A stretch of DNA of 64,000 bases, taken from assembly GCA_034440575.1 (NCBI GenBank), contig JAOTOL010001645.1, positions 2,537,501-2,601,500 of the forward strand, given 5' to 3'. Both the position numbers and the translations under genes were made by a program. The notes under the pieces were generated by a model that saw only the letters and a program-made list of their open reading frames with translations, was not told the DNA's origin and did no database searches. Of the stretch, positions 46,984-58,414 are shown piece after piece (within the stretch, counting starts at the first letter, position 1; every line of letters begins with the position of its first letter). The stretch comes from Imbricaverruca yamaguchii. Lineage: Eukaryota > Arthropoda > Thecostraca > Neoverrucidae.

Positions 46984-49900
46984 CTGAAACCAACACCACA
47001 CCACTGGTCAGCTCTCACCACAGCTGGACACCGATACCACCGACCGGAGGATCTTCAGACCTCTGCGATCAACGAACGACGGCATGTCAGAAACTGTTGC
47101 AATAAGACGTGGAATATCCGCGACTAGTGCACGCATATAAAAATTCGAAGAGCATTTTAATAAATACATTAGGTCCCATATTTGCTGGTGAAGCCTTGCA
47201 GAATCAGTCCGTGCTAGGCGCGAGCTTACTGAAGTTAACCTAAACCCACCTCTCCATCGGGAAATGCCGGTTATATGGCACGATTTTGACCGAAATCGGA
47301 CCGTACCTATACAGTGGACACGGCCGTCTGGAGCCTGCGCCCTCGACCTTGCCTGGCCAGTTGCCGACTGGAACGAGTTAATGGTGAGTGCTTGAGGTGA
47401 CTTGAACCCGTTGTGCCAGGACAGGGAGGCCTTTGCAGGCCCTATCCACCAAGATAACCAGGCAGCATGATGAAACCAATACAATGGCATTGGTAATGAC
47501 AAAGAAAATTGAAGCATTGGTATAATTTCATTTCATCGATTTTATTTGAACCGCTTGGGTTTCTGAAACAACTGACCTACTCCATTTTGTTCTAGCATGG
47601 ATTTTGATTTAATATGTGTACCAATTTACATCACGATCAATGAATAAAAATACGACGGGCACCAGCTTGTAATGTGTGCAGAAGTGATGTCAAACAGCTC
47701 AGTCCAGTGCGCCCCCTCCCCCAATTTTACATACGTCGCCGGACTGACGCCATCTTCAGCGTCAGTGTGCAGGCCGTCAGCCACCTACGGAAAAACACAG
47801 CGTCCCTTTGGTCGTTACCGGGTGTGACACTCCAGAGTTGTGTTCAACCCGGAGTGTTCAATCCGGGTTCCCTATTGTTGGCGTCTATTGTCGGTCAGTC
47901 GTCTCTCTCGCCACCACACTGACCGTGGTTCAGTCGGACGTTTGAGCTGCGCATGAACACTACACGTGAAATGGTTACGAAGCACTCACTTACGAAACAA
48001 AAATCAAGGATTTGTTCAAATCCGCTTAGCTAAAAAAAAATAACTAGTGAAGCACCGCCATCGGTCGCCACAGGATGCATTAAGTCACCGGTGAACTGAA
48101 GGGCTTGTACCAGCCGATAATAGGCTATGTTCACGGAGCACACACGGTGCAGCGAGACGGCTTAGCACACAGATTTAGAGACCGAGGAGCTGTTTGAACA
48201 GGGTCCAGCTGGCCGCGATCGGGTCCGTCGGCACGACTGACTTCCTCAACAACCAAGAGCCTCTTCAAAGGTTGTTGAGAAAACTGAATTGTCATCTACG
48301 ACCGGTTCACCTTCCGCACAGCCATCAGTACCAGCGGAAGACAATTCACATAGTCAGCCACCAAAAATATAGATGTGATCATGGCTACCAGTAGGGTGAA
48401 AATTAAGGCACTTCTTAAGAGATTTCATCTCTTAAAACATTTTTGCACTCCGGATTCATACTAGATAGAATGGGCTCCACATGTACTCCGACACAAACAT
48501 GCAGAAGGAACAAAAATATCACTAAAAAAACTAATACAAGATTGAATAAAATATCCGCCAAACGTGCTATTCTACTTACGATTACCAAATAAACTAGCCA
48601 CTTTTCGTACGATAAAACACACAGACAACACCCGAACACACCACAACCAGCGGAAATGCCGACGACAACGCGCCAAACCTCGCGCCTGCGCACTGAACAG
48701 TGGCCTCCGGTCGCTTCGAATTCGGCCGATGCGTCTCCAGAAACCTGCTTTCGAGCAACCCTATAGTGGGAAAAACTGACCGTTTTAAGAGACGACTTCC
48801 GGAGTCCCGGAGGCCGCCGATCGAAATTTGCTTCGTTAGCATTTTCTGTTCTGAAAACTGTCTTTCAACCAATCAATGCAGGGCATTTTTAAATGACGTC
48901 ATAACCATTATCAACTTTCAACACATGTTTAACAGTGCCATACTGCAAGCACAAGACATTGACTGATCCTTTGCCTTCCGACTGTCGCGTGCGAGGTGTT
49001 GGTGTCCGGTCCGCATCGCACAGGGAATTGGCTGCGTATGTGGGTGGGTGTGCGTTCTCAGCTGAGGGTGAAGCGTCAATTATTTGTGTTTGTTTTTCAT
49101 TTGGCTAGCCTTGTACTGAGACCAACAGTGGAAGGAAAGCGCATTGCTCCTGTGAGTTACGAGAGACAAAGCTGAACTGATCATCACAACTCCCTGTCTT
49201 GAGGTGCCGTCCATTGTTCACTTTGTTTCTATGCTTTGATGTGACCAAAAATGATGTGTATTACTTATGCATATTACATAGGTACTGACTAGGTACATAT
49301 GATTTTCCCGTCGGTTACCGGCAAATAGATTCCATGCATTAAAAATAATATGTCCATGAAAATGTACTCTGGAAGAAATATGTTTGCACTCCGACTCCAA
49401 ACCCAGAAAGTAAGTTTCCCACCCTGGCTACCAGTCGGTACAGGAGAGCGTGCAGAGCTTGAAGGCTATGTCCCTTGCAGTTTTTAATTCATTGGATTGC
49501 ATAATCGCGTGAGGGCTTCTGGAGCACAGCATGCAATAACAGAAACGAATAGTTTTGTTTTAAGATGTAGGAAGGATGATGTGATACCTAATGGGTTATT
49601 TAGGAAAAATGCACCCACTTATTATTACAAGATCTGAAGAAAAAACACGCTAATTTAGCACTCGTGTGTTCCGGTTGGTGGTTACTGGTTTTACGACACG
49701 TCGACTGTTGAGTCATGTAGCGTCGCCAATCTCTCACGCCGAATGGTCACGGGGGAAGAGTAGCGACAGGTGAGACTCGAACCCACGACCTTTCGATTGT
49801 GAGATGGGCGACTTACCCCTAGGCTACTCGTACTCTCGTGTGTTCCGGTAATGAAATGTTTCCCGTTAGTTCACGACACTTGTTCTCAATATACAGATAT

Positions 49901-52900
49901 ATATATTGAAGACACGCGCAAGTCCAGCCGGTCGCTTGGAAGTGGGGAATTTATGTGACTGCTAAACTAATGAAAAGCCAATTAATTTTCGGATGGACTG
50001 CCAGGCGATGAGAACGTTGAACTTGCCAAGAATTGCTCGCAGATCTCGCCGAAAACTTCGATCATCCACCAGCATACGCGGCTAAACTACAGATGTTGAA
50101 GTTATCCCAACTCACAGCAGCCGTAGCAAGTTTGGCAAAACAAGACGCATGATAAAAAGCTAGAACATTCAAAGCCACAGACGGTGTTCTGAGCGGCTCC
50201 AGTATAAAGCGTACGAACACCTTGACAATTATGGAAGCGAGGAAATTACGCAAACGTTTGATGAGCGCGATGCCAGCAGGCTCTGTACGGAAAAGATTTG
50301 ACAAGCGTGCGAGGCGCCGGCTCCGACGATGAAAGACACCCACATCAGAAAAGCCTTGTCCTGTCCAACCTCAGAGGGGTGTACCAGCAGTACAAAAATG
50401 AAATGACAGGCCCAGTCAGGTTTTCAATGTTTGCCATCCCCAGTTCACCGTGGCTATGCTTGCTGGAGCTAGTGGCACCCACTCAGTCTGCAGTTGTATG
50501 CATCATGAAAATCCAAACATCGTGGCGAAAGCTTTCGACAAAGACAACTATCGCGGACCTCATCGCAAAAGCCGCATGTTCAGCAGAAAATGGACGCTGT
50601 ATCCTCGAAAAGTGTGAGAAATTCCTCGGTGAGCCAGTTTTAAGGGAGTACTAAACTCAGCTCTAAGGCCTTGGGAAACTGTCTGATGCAAGTGCAGCGG
50701 AGTTTAAACAACAGGCCATTACCGATAGGAAGTTTCCGATCTGTGTGCGCCAGTGTCACCGAATTTATCGACACTTGGTCAGAATCCACCCTAAGGCTAA
50801 GGCGGCAACGCTATATTGCACATATACAAAATAACCCTCTCAAAGACACGAAGTCTCACCTTCCATCGCATCAGGCACTGCTCTTGGAACACTTCTTAGA
50901 AAATTGTTCGCTCGCAAATCGGGCCGCCGTGCAAGGAATCATTGGACATGTGCCCAGGCGACTGTCCATCCGTTCCACATACCATACTAGATCGTGAAGT
51001 ATGTGGCATAACGCTGAGGCCATATATACTTTCCAAACACATGTGATAAAATGACCAGTCACAGAACGACCGTGTGGCAAAAGTCAGTTACTTCACTGAC
51101 GGCTGTGCTACTCAATACACACAAAAAAACGAATACGACATCCACACCATAACCCTGCGCTCGCCTTTGGCACACACACGCGGTAAATATCCGGTCGGAG
51201 AGTGGTCACTCCACAGGCGTCGAACAGTCGCCCACTAAGCTCGGTGTTGGGAATTCAAACGTCCAACTATTATTTTGATGTCGTTATTTGAAGTAAATAA
51301 CACTGAACGCGCTCAGGTAGCGACATTGTGTGCTGATTGGTGCAAGACAACGCTATCCGAACCGAAATTATTGCATCCGTAGTCACGCTATTCCCACAGA
51401 AGAGCTCCTACTGAACTGACACATGGTTTGATGAATTGCACCAGCCTCACTGTGTTCCTCTGCCATGCTCACTTCATGGTCACCCACATTTTCGCCCATG
51501 ACACTCATCATCACTAACCAGAACAGTCCGCCGACACTCACCAGCTCTAACCAGGGCACTATGCAGCCACTGTGGAAGAGGTGCGAGCAGGGTAGCTGGC
51601 GAACCTTCTCATTTAACACGTAGTCTTCGAAGCACACCATGCACTGCATATTAGCATCTGCAATTGCATAGAACATGTCATTGCAAACCTCATATTTAAC
51701 TTCATGAAGTACATGATGAACGAAACAAAGCAGTACAACACAACAAAATAAATGAAAGGACCCATGTGCTGGAACAGAAAAAGCATCCAACCACTAATTT
51801 CCTCTGGAAGCACATACAGAGCAGGACTGGATGGCTAAGTGGCCACTCACTCACCAATGATCCTTCCGTGAGGGGGACGACACACTGCTGCCCCTTCTAT
51901 ATGGGGGATGGTACACTACTGGCCCTCTCTTATGTAGAACGGTACACCACTGACCCACCCCGACCCATGTGTGTCAGGGGACGAGTAGTCTGGGGTAAGT
52001 TACCTGCCTCACAATTGAAAGGTTGTGGGTTGGAGTCTCACATGTCGCTACTATTCGCCTGCGGCCAATCAGCGTGAGAGATCGGCGACGCTACATGACT
52101 TAACGGTCGATGTGCCGTGAAACCAATAACCAACCAACAATCTGTGTGGGTCACTGTACCACTGACCCTCCTGTGTGTATCACTGTACACCACTGACCCT
52201 CCTGTGTGGGTCACTGTACCACTGACCGTCCTGTGAGGGTGACGGTTCACCAGACACTCCCGTGAGGGGAACGGCGCACCACTGCCCCCCCCCCCCCATG
52301 TGGGTGGTGACGGTACACCACCGACCCGCCCGTGAGGGGGGACGGTGCACCACTGACCGACGCTCTCCTGTGTGACGGCCACCGTGGGTAGCCGCTCGAT
52401 CAGCTGCGTGTTGAGCGGCGGCGGCCCGCTGGTATCCAGCTGGTTTAGCAGCTGGGTGACGATCCGGTCCAGCTCGGTGTTGCCCCACGCATAATCGCCC
52501 GGATTGCCGTGCAATCGAAACTGACTGCAGGGAAAAGACAGAATGATGCACAGCCATTAGGCCACAGAACCTGCGTAGGGGGCGGTGGGTCAGAGCCGTC
52601 TGGACACAACCAGAATAGGGGGTGGTGGGCCAGAGCTGTCTGGACACAGGACCTATGTAGTGGGTGGTGGGCCAGAACCGTCTGGACACAGGACACATGT
52701 AGGGGGCGGAGGACCATAGCCATCTGGACACAGGACCCATATAGGGGTGGTAGGCTATAGCCATCTGGACACAGGACCCATATGGGGGTGGTAGGCTATA
52801 GCCATCTGGACACAGGACCCATATAGGGGTGGTAGGCTATAGCCATCTGGACACAGGACCCGTGCAGGGAGCGGCGGACCATAGCCGTCTGGACACAGAA

Positions 52901-55345
52901 CCTGTGTAGGGGGTGGTAGGTCAGAGCCATCTGGACACAGAACCTGTGAAGGGGGCAGTGGGCCAGAGCCGGCTGGACACAGAACCAGAGTGGGGTGTGG
53001 TGGACCAGAGCTGTCTGGACACAGGACCCATTTAGGGGTGGTAGGCTATAGCCATCTGGACACATAACCTGTGTAGTGGGTGGTGGGCCATAGCCATCTG
53101 GACACATAACCTGTGTAGTGGGTGGTGGGCCAGAGCCGTCTGGACACGGGACCCATGTAGGGGGCGGCGGACCATAGCCATCTGGACACAGGACCCATGT
53201 AGGGATGGTAGGCTATAGCCATCTGGACACAGAACCTGTGTAGGGGGTGGTGGGCCAGAGCCATCTGGACACAGAACCTGTGAAGGGGGCAGTGGGCCAG
53301 AGCCGGCTGGACACAGAACCTGAGTGGGGTGTGGTGGACCAGAGCTGTCTGGACACAGGACTCATATAGGGGTGGTAGGCTATAGCCATCTTGACACAGG
53401 ACCCGTGCAGGGAGCGGCGGGCTTCAGCCATCTGGACACATAGCCTGTGTAGGGGACGGAGGGCCACAGCCATATGGACACAGAACTTGTGTAGGAAGCA
53501 GGGGCTACAGCTGTCTGGTGGACACAGAACCTGTGTAGGGGGCGATGGGCTAGTCAGCTGGGTACAGAACCTGTGTAGGGAGAAGGGTACAACAGCCATC
53601 TGTATAATCGTAAAAAGCCCAGCAAATATAACGTAATTAATATACATCATAGCACATGAAAACAAAAAATGACGGTCATCCATACCGACCACGAGACTAT
53701 CCACACCTCATAACTGGCGCTCCCACACATGTACCTCGCCGCCACTGTCCACTCACATGGGCCCGTCGGTGCCAATCTCCACCCCCATGGGGCCTTCGCC
53801 GCCAGTGTTGACGTTGACTCGGACGTTGGGGAAGTTGGCGAACAGGTTGTCTAGGATATCGCCAAGGAAACCGTGCTGGTGCTGATGGTGAAGGTGAGGT
53901 GGCTGTTGGCCTCCAACCTGCACCGTTCTGAAACACGAGATAACCTGAACTCGCACAGGGTGACGCACATCAGGTGGGTCATCGCAAGTGATTTCCCTCT
54001 AACGTGCATATAGGTGGAAGATTGCCAGCAAACTTTGTGATGCAAATCATAGCACATGGTGCAACTTGGGAGGAAGATTTATGTTCCCAGATATGAAAAT
54101 GATGGAAACTGTAGCAAAGTCAGGGTTACCCATCCAAAAGAAGGCTGTGCAGCTACCTGCCATACTATGCACTCCAGCCTCCATTCGTGAATGTCAAGAA
54201 CAAGTGATAATGCTGGCATAATTAACAAACGATAGCAGTTGGTAGTCCCTTAGAAGGCACATGCGCTGGCAGTCTAGTTTCAATATGCTTGTAGACACCG
54301 AGAAATGCATACAGGGGAGATTAAAAGAGAAGAAGAATATAAGAAAAGACCGACGGCATCGGAGTAGAAGGGCACTGAGACAACAGAAGCGTGAGCCGTC
54401 CGTCGGCACGGTGGAGGTGTAGAGTATGGTGTACGGCTCACCTCTGACCGGCGCGGGGGCCACCTCTTATGATGATCGGCCGTTCAGACCCCGGCGCTTG
54501 TACCGGACCGAAGTTGAGCATCTGTGGCACATGACGCGCACAAAACGCCCCGTCATCGCGGCGAGTCGCGACGGCTTCCGTCGACGTCACCAGCATGACA
54601 CTCCAGTCTCGAGACCAGCTTCACCAACCTCAATACAATAATTGCAACAAAGGGAGGAAACAATGGTGACAGTACATGGGTTTCCACTCCCACCCCTTCC
54701 ATATTTTCGCCGCAATGAAATCAGGGACACAACACCACGTGTATGTGACTCCAGATGACGTGCTGATACATGACCATGAGGAAGCTCTGACAACACTGAT
54801 TACCGAGAAGGGAAGTGGGAAACGTGACCGGTGACGACCGGTGATGCCGGCACAGGTCGCCTGGTGGGTGGGTTCACACACACACACACACACATACACC
54901 GACCAGCTGGCAGCGCTAGTGACAGTGCCGGCACAGAAAGGCAGACTCGCCTGCATCACGGCTCGCATGTAGGTGTCGTCGGTCGGCGGCAGCTCGTCAT
55001 CGGGGTCGTCGGCCACGACGCGCTCCACCTCGCGCTGCTCTATGAAGCCGCCCCGGCAGCCGGGACACGTGTACTCCTGAACACATTACGCACATGGTCG
55101 AGACGCCCTGCCGGACAGCACAGCCCACACCACCGCTGGCGCGCCGCACAACACCGTCTGCGGACCAGACGCCGACTCACGCGAGCAAATCCAGACCGCC
55201 GGGGGGCGGCACCACGCCTTGCGGCAGGAGCATGCTCATTTCACCCTGTGCGGCTGACACTCACCGGCAACACTGGGCTGATGTCTTCGTTGCAGACGTG
55301 GCAGTAGTAGCGCGCACTGGTGCCGGCCACTGACGCCTCGGCCAT
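46876..55345 (-). CDS. RNF126/RNF115-type E3 ubiquitin-protein ligase, seven exons
   Basis: Cytosolic RING-type E3 ligase of the RNF126/RNF115 (Drosophila Iruka) family, which ubiquitinates misfolded or mislocalised proteins. Coding exons on the minus strand are 55345-55265, 55076-54951, 54521-54442, 53927-53757, 52524-52358, 51657-51542 and 46983-46876. They join in phase to 282 aa, close to the 304-311 aa of the human proteins. An N-terminal zinc ribbon has Cys15, Cys18, Cys31 and Cys34. A Gly/Asn/His-rich middle follows, then the conserved [16 protein letters not shown] and GPPP block (about 158-185). A C3H2C3 RING-H2 finger has Cys214/217, Cys232, His234, His237, Cys240 and Cys251/254. 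All introns are GT-AG except intron 2 (apparently GC-AG). Introns hold SINEs and minisatellites. The gene is intact and faces SCAI head to head. Confidence 0.93.
49676..49834 (-). mobile_element. tRNA-derived SINE, copy B, with perfect target-site duplication
   Basis: On the minus strand it reads GAGTAGCCTAGGGGTAAGTC (A box TAGCCTAGGGG) and GGTTCGAGTCT (B box), then the same body as copies A and C and the tail TAAAACCAGTAACCACC. It is flanked by identical 15-bp repeats CTCGTGTGTTCCGGT at 49661-49675 and 49835-49849. This is the best-preserved promoter of the three copies. Confidence 0.94.
50000..51000 (+). pseudogene. Degenerate ORF of a widespread uncharacterised invertebrate element
   Basis: Two plus-strand frames carry [31 protein letters not shown] and QSAVVCIMK (50355-50520), then [29 protein letters not shown] and NRAAVQGI (about 50795-50945). 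These resemble, in order, the 'NLKELY..FK', 'KF.ELRP', 'HSVCVC..HQN' and 'Q..YLK.LK...DF.ENYS...QDA.QG' blocks I recall from uncharacterised DDE-like proteins repeated in arthropod and cnidarian genomes. The acidic residues are changed and the frame is broken, so it is a fossil. The identification is from remembered motifs only. Confidence 0.45.
51542..51657 (-). CDS. RNF126-type exon 6 (RING-H2 core)
   Basis: The acceptor GCAATTGCAG completes an Asp codon (G|AT), then [31 protein letters not shown] and IVPWLEL. It ends in phase 0 at GAGCTG|GTGAGT. Confidence 0.95.
51845..52350. repeat. About 35-40-bp degenerate minisatellite in RNF126-type intron 5
   Basis: Units contain GTACACCACTGACCC and TCCTGTGTGGGT or CCCGTGAGGGG. 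The array is split by SINE copy C and runs up to within about 10 bp of the exon 5 donor. Confidence 0.85.
51977..52140 (+). mobile_element. tRNA-derived SINE, copy C
   Basis: It starts GGGGACGAGTAGTCTGGGGT, with A box TAGTCTGGGGT and B box GGTTGGAGTCT. The body matches copies A and B in reverse, and the tail is GAAACCAATAACCAACCAAC. It sits inside the intron 5 minisatellite, so the flanking duplication cannot be read cleanly. Confidence 0.9.
52358..52524 (-). CDS. RNF126-type exon 5 (conserved pre-RING block)
   Basis: The acceptor TTTTCCCTGCAG completes ATT, then [47 protein letters not shown] and VAVTQES. It ends phase 1 at GTCG|GTCAGT. The NPGDYAWG...QLLNQL...GPPP series is specific to RNF126/RNF115. 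Confidence 0.96.
52525..53756 (-). other. RNF126-type intron 4
   Basis: A 1.2-kb intron almost wholly filled by the 41-42-bp minisatellite. Confidence 0.9.
52559..53605. repeat. 41-42-bp minisatellite filling RNF126-type intron 4
   Basis: The unit is CCATCTGGACACAGGACCCA plus TATAGGGGTGGTAGGCTATAG, with variants GGGCCAGAGCCGTCTGG and AACCTGTGTAG. About 25 copies. The minus-strand [14 protein letters not shown]s are repeat shadows. Confidence 0.96.
53757..53927 (-). CDS. RNF126-type exon 4 (His/Gly-rich linker)
   Basis: The acceptor TCGTGTTTCAG is followed by A that completes AG|A (Arg), then [39 protein letters not shown], and ends GPM-like at CCCAT|GTGAGT. Low sequence conservation is normal for this region; the phases on both sides fit. 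Confidence 0.88.
53928..54441 (-). other. RNF126-type intron 3
   Basis: A 514-bp intron with donor CAGAG|GTGAGC and acceptor GTGTTTCAG; nothing else seen. Confidence 0.8.
54442..54521 (-). CDS. RNF126-type exon 3
   Basis: The acceptor CATGTGCCACAG is followed by [20 protein letters not shown] and GPRAGQ, with donor CAGAG|GTGAGC. The 80-nt length gives exactly the phase needed between exons 2 and 4. The 5' boundary is inferred from phase and the acceptor; a larger exon with another acceptor is possible. Confidence 0.72.
54876..54896. repeat. (CA)n microsatellite
   Basis: About ten CA dinucleotides within intron 2 of the RNF126-type gene. Confidence 0.95.
54951..55076 (-). CDS. RNF126-type exon 2 (second half of zinc ribbon)
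   Basis: The acceptor ATGTGTTCAG is followed by [20 protein letters not shown] and an acidic stretch [14 protein letters not shown], ending MQ. The donor reads CAG|GCGAGT, a GC-AG type intron; no GT donor in the right phase was found close by. Confidence 0.88.
55265..55345 (-). CDS. RNF126-type exon 1 (start, first half of zinc ribbon)
   Basis: ATG at 55345 opens [20 protein letters not shown], matching the MAEA...YFCH.C start of RNF126, and ends phase 0 at LPVLP-type CCG|GTGAGT. Upstream DNA shows no TATA box. Confidence 0.93.
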
Positions 55346-55530
55346 CGTGCGCTCGGTCTCAGACAGACAGATCAGCAGACGACTGCTGTGCCGGTCAGGG
55401 GCTTAAAGACGTGCTGGCCCACCCACAGCTGCTGCAACTGCAACACACACATGGAACACGGAAGTACTTTTTCGTGATGCACAGGGCCCACAAGTGCTGG
55501 AAGTTGGATGCTAGTTGCTATGGCTAAGCG
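55346..55530. promoter_or_regulatory. Probable promoter-side flank of the RNF126-type gene
   Basis: Sequence with scattered CpGs directly upstream of the start codon, ending where the CpG-free block begins. No core element can be named. Inferred from position only. Confidence 0.3.
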
Positions 55531-57185
55531 AGGTCCACCTTGGGATATATTTTAGTATCAGATCCTACAAATTGCTCTTCTGGATATCCCAATTTGTGGC
55601 ATACTCCTAATTATTCTCATTCACATTATGCATAGAGCTTGGAGAATGGGGGCTGAGGGTTCTGGGCTTTCCTATTGAAAGCAAATTAATGTCATCAGTG
55701 TGGTGCAAGATATTCTGAAGTAGCAATGTATTGTGAGCTCCCAGATCTGTGCTTCATGGAAATGGGTGGAGCATGCTGGTTATTGAGTACTGAATCAACA
55801 TCCTTCTCCAAAAAGTTTTCATATCATGCTTCTAGATGAAGCATAGGCAGTCCTCTTTCCTGGCTTGTAGCAGCATTATGTTTATGATGAGCATGCATGT
55901 GCCCACAGATGATGCACCCACATCTCATCATGCAATTACAGGCAGTGCAACTGCCTATGTGACCCATTATACACAATTGCAGATGGCACAGACATCAACA
56001 TCTGTTCTATAAATGGTATTTATACAACTGTGATGCTGCTTCTGAGTTCTGAGTGCCAAATGTTGTTCACAAAAAGAATACAAACCCCATTATAAATACC
56101 CTTTGTTTCCAGATTGAGTAGATCATGGTTTACTCAGTTTGTGGGTCTGGGTCTGCCTCTGCATGACAGCTATGTCTTACACTGAACTAGGCCAGCTGGC
56201 CCAGCAATGTTGCTGCAGATGAGCATCATTGCATATAACTACATAAAGATGCAGAAATAAAAATTCTAACAAAAAGTGAGATGCTGAGGATGAGATGGAG
56301 ACTTGCATATGTTGACCATGCCTGATGCAACAAGCATTAAAAATGACAAAATGGACATATGTTAGCAGCAACAGAAGTGCACATTGAACTTCAGCAATTC
56401 AGCATAGCATGAACATCAATTATACAGGTTGAAATCACAAGGAAGTTTGAGTAATTTTCCTGAAATGTGCTGGTGCTGCTCAACAGAACAACACAAAACA
56501 AAAATATACAAAGCAGAGCTTGTGTGGATTCTCCACCCCACCACCTGATTTGGAAGTGGAAGTCAAGATAGAATTTGAGCTGCAGGTTTAGCCTGCACCA
56601 TCTCCAAGGACCTTTTTTCCACCCACCCCCATAAAGGTTTCCATGGATAGCAAGAAACAGTGTGTGGCAGTACTGTGAAATACATTTTCCTACCTCAAAT
56701 TGTCATGTTTTATGAAAAGTTTGATGTTGGGTCATCCATGGTCAAGTTAGTCAAGGTCAAAATTTTCAAAGCTGCTCAGTGGCACCAATCAATGTGATGG
56801 CTACATATATAAATGTATGCAAAAGTACTGCTTAAAAATTACCCCAAGGATGATAAGGGTTATGTACTCTTGTTTTGAAACTCTTCATTTGAAGTATTCT
56901 TGGATTTGCATATTAGATAATGAGGCCAGGGTTCAGAGGCATCTCAACTTAGCAAAAGGCTTCATAAGACAACTCATAAAAACACCTATATACACCTATA
57001 CACCACCTATAGATTGCATTATTTCCAAATAGATAAAAGGTACACTCCACATTAGATGGAACATTGAGTTGAGTAAGGTTGGGTTCAGTAATGCTTTACT
57101 ATTTCATTTCATTCACATATCCAGTACTATTAACCAGTAATATAGCAAACCTGGTAGCAACATTCCTGGGGACATATATGTTATT
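55531..57185. other. CpG-free block of about 1.65 kb
   Basis: No CG dinucleotide occurs anywhere between these positions by direct reading, while TG and CA are abundant. Flanking DNA has ordinary CpG. Such loss is expected where DNA was methylated in the germ line for a long time. No gene is recognised in the block. Confidence 0.85.
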
Positions 57186-58414
57186 CGTTCAGACATGAAG
57201 CCTGCAGAAAAAGACTCAAATCAAGCATAAAGGCATCTGCAAGAACCAGTTGAGTATTATGGACCCAAATCTTAAAACACCAAAAAGCAGTTTAAAATAA
57301 AGAAAAAAGCATGCAGCATAAACATACCTAGCCTAGCCTAACCTTCCATGCGATAAATAATTTGTTATTGCTGTAAATTTCTAAACATTTTCCTGAAAAT
57401 GTGTTTAATAAAAAGCCTAACATAACCTAACCAAACCTAGCCTGAACTGTTTTTAAATGAAAATAAACTTTTTCCTCAAGAAACTCCACATTTTCATCAT
57501 TTTTCCCTAACTTGCAACAAAAGCCCAACCTAACATACCTTAACCAACCCATTCCCCTTGTATGCTTCAAGCAGTTAAAAGGTATGTAAAACTTGTCTCA
57601 TAGTTACCATAAATTACAATAATACCTTGGTAGGTACATACCTACCACCAATAAATTTGCAGTTTAAGGTAACTTCTGATTTCTTTGCCCTAATCTTCCA
57701 TGGAAGAAGAATAATTCTGTATTTTAATTAAAAAATTTCAATCAATTTTTTATCTTTAAAAAAAATGCATTAAAAACCGAACGTAAGCTAATCTGAGCCA
57801 CTTTCGAAGTCAAAAACCATAATCATTGTATTTTTTTAAAAATTATAACTTAAACAAAAACATAATCTAACTTCACTGTGTGAGGGGCAATAATTGAAGA
57901 ATACCGAACTTACCTCCCTATTACGCAACCATCACTTCTCAGGGAGCATCCAGATCAAACATTGATCACGCGTCCAAGGTGGAGGAAATAAAAAAGGTGA
58001 CGGTCGCACAGGTATTAATTGATATTCCGGGTATTCCCGATATCAATACGCATTCCTGTCACCACGGGTGCCACCTCTTATCGATCCTTACACCCATCTA
58101 TCGTATCTGGAACAGCACCATCCCTCTTCTAGCAGCAGCAGCCACGCTAAAAAGAGTTTCTCTGAATATCCAAAACCGTAACATCCAAAAATATATTGTC
58201 CAAACAAAAAATCAAAGAATCGCAAAGTCGAAGGACAAATCATCCCAAATGAAAAAGTCCAGTATTCTTGCAGTCCAAAATACTCACAGTAAACGATTCA
58301 AAAAGTACAAGATCAAAAATTTCAAAACCACAACATCCAAGAGCCAAAAACCAAGAAGTGCAAAGAATTCCCCATGCCTTCCCAGCTAGATGAATACTTT
58401 TCGACTACATTGCA
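57186..58414. other. AT-rich DNA with CCTAACC words
   Basis: Very few CpGs up to about 57775. Several short clusters of AACCTAACC and CCTAGCC words (57325-57345, 57415-57440, 57525-57545) look like degenerate TTAGG-type repeats but are too short to be telomeric. A lysine-rich 136-codon ORF at 57979-58389 shows no family motif and is probably chance. Confidence 0.5.

Larger units (their letters stand above)
46984..51541 (-). other. RNF126-type intron 6
   Basis: A 4.6-kb intron (donor GAGCTG|GTGAGT). It contains SINE copy B (49676-49834) and a degenerate DDE-like fossil (about 50000-51000). The stretch 47000-49660 is otherwise unique, with no gene supported. A 92-codon minus-strand ORF at 48415-48693 with hydrophobic segments is noted but not believed. 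Confidence 0.8.

Noticed and set aside
48415..48693. 92-aa hydrophobic minus-strand ORF as a membrane protein gene
   Set aside because: It lies in intron 6 of the RNF126-type gene, has no family match or transcript signal, and its length is within chance for this window.
57325..57545. Telomeric TTAGG array
   Set aside because: Only short scattered CCTAACC words, not a continuous array.
57979..58389. 136-aa lysine-rich ORF
   Set aside because: Low complexity, no motif, ends next to a mobile element; likely chance.
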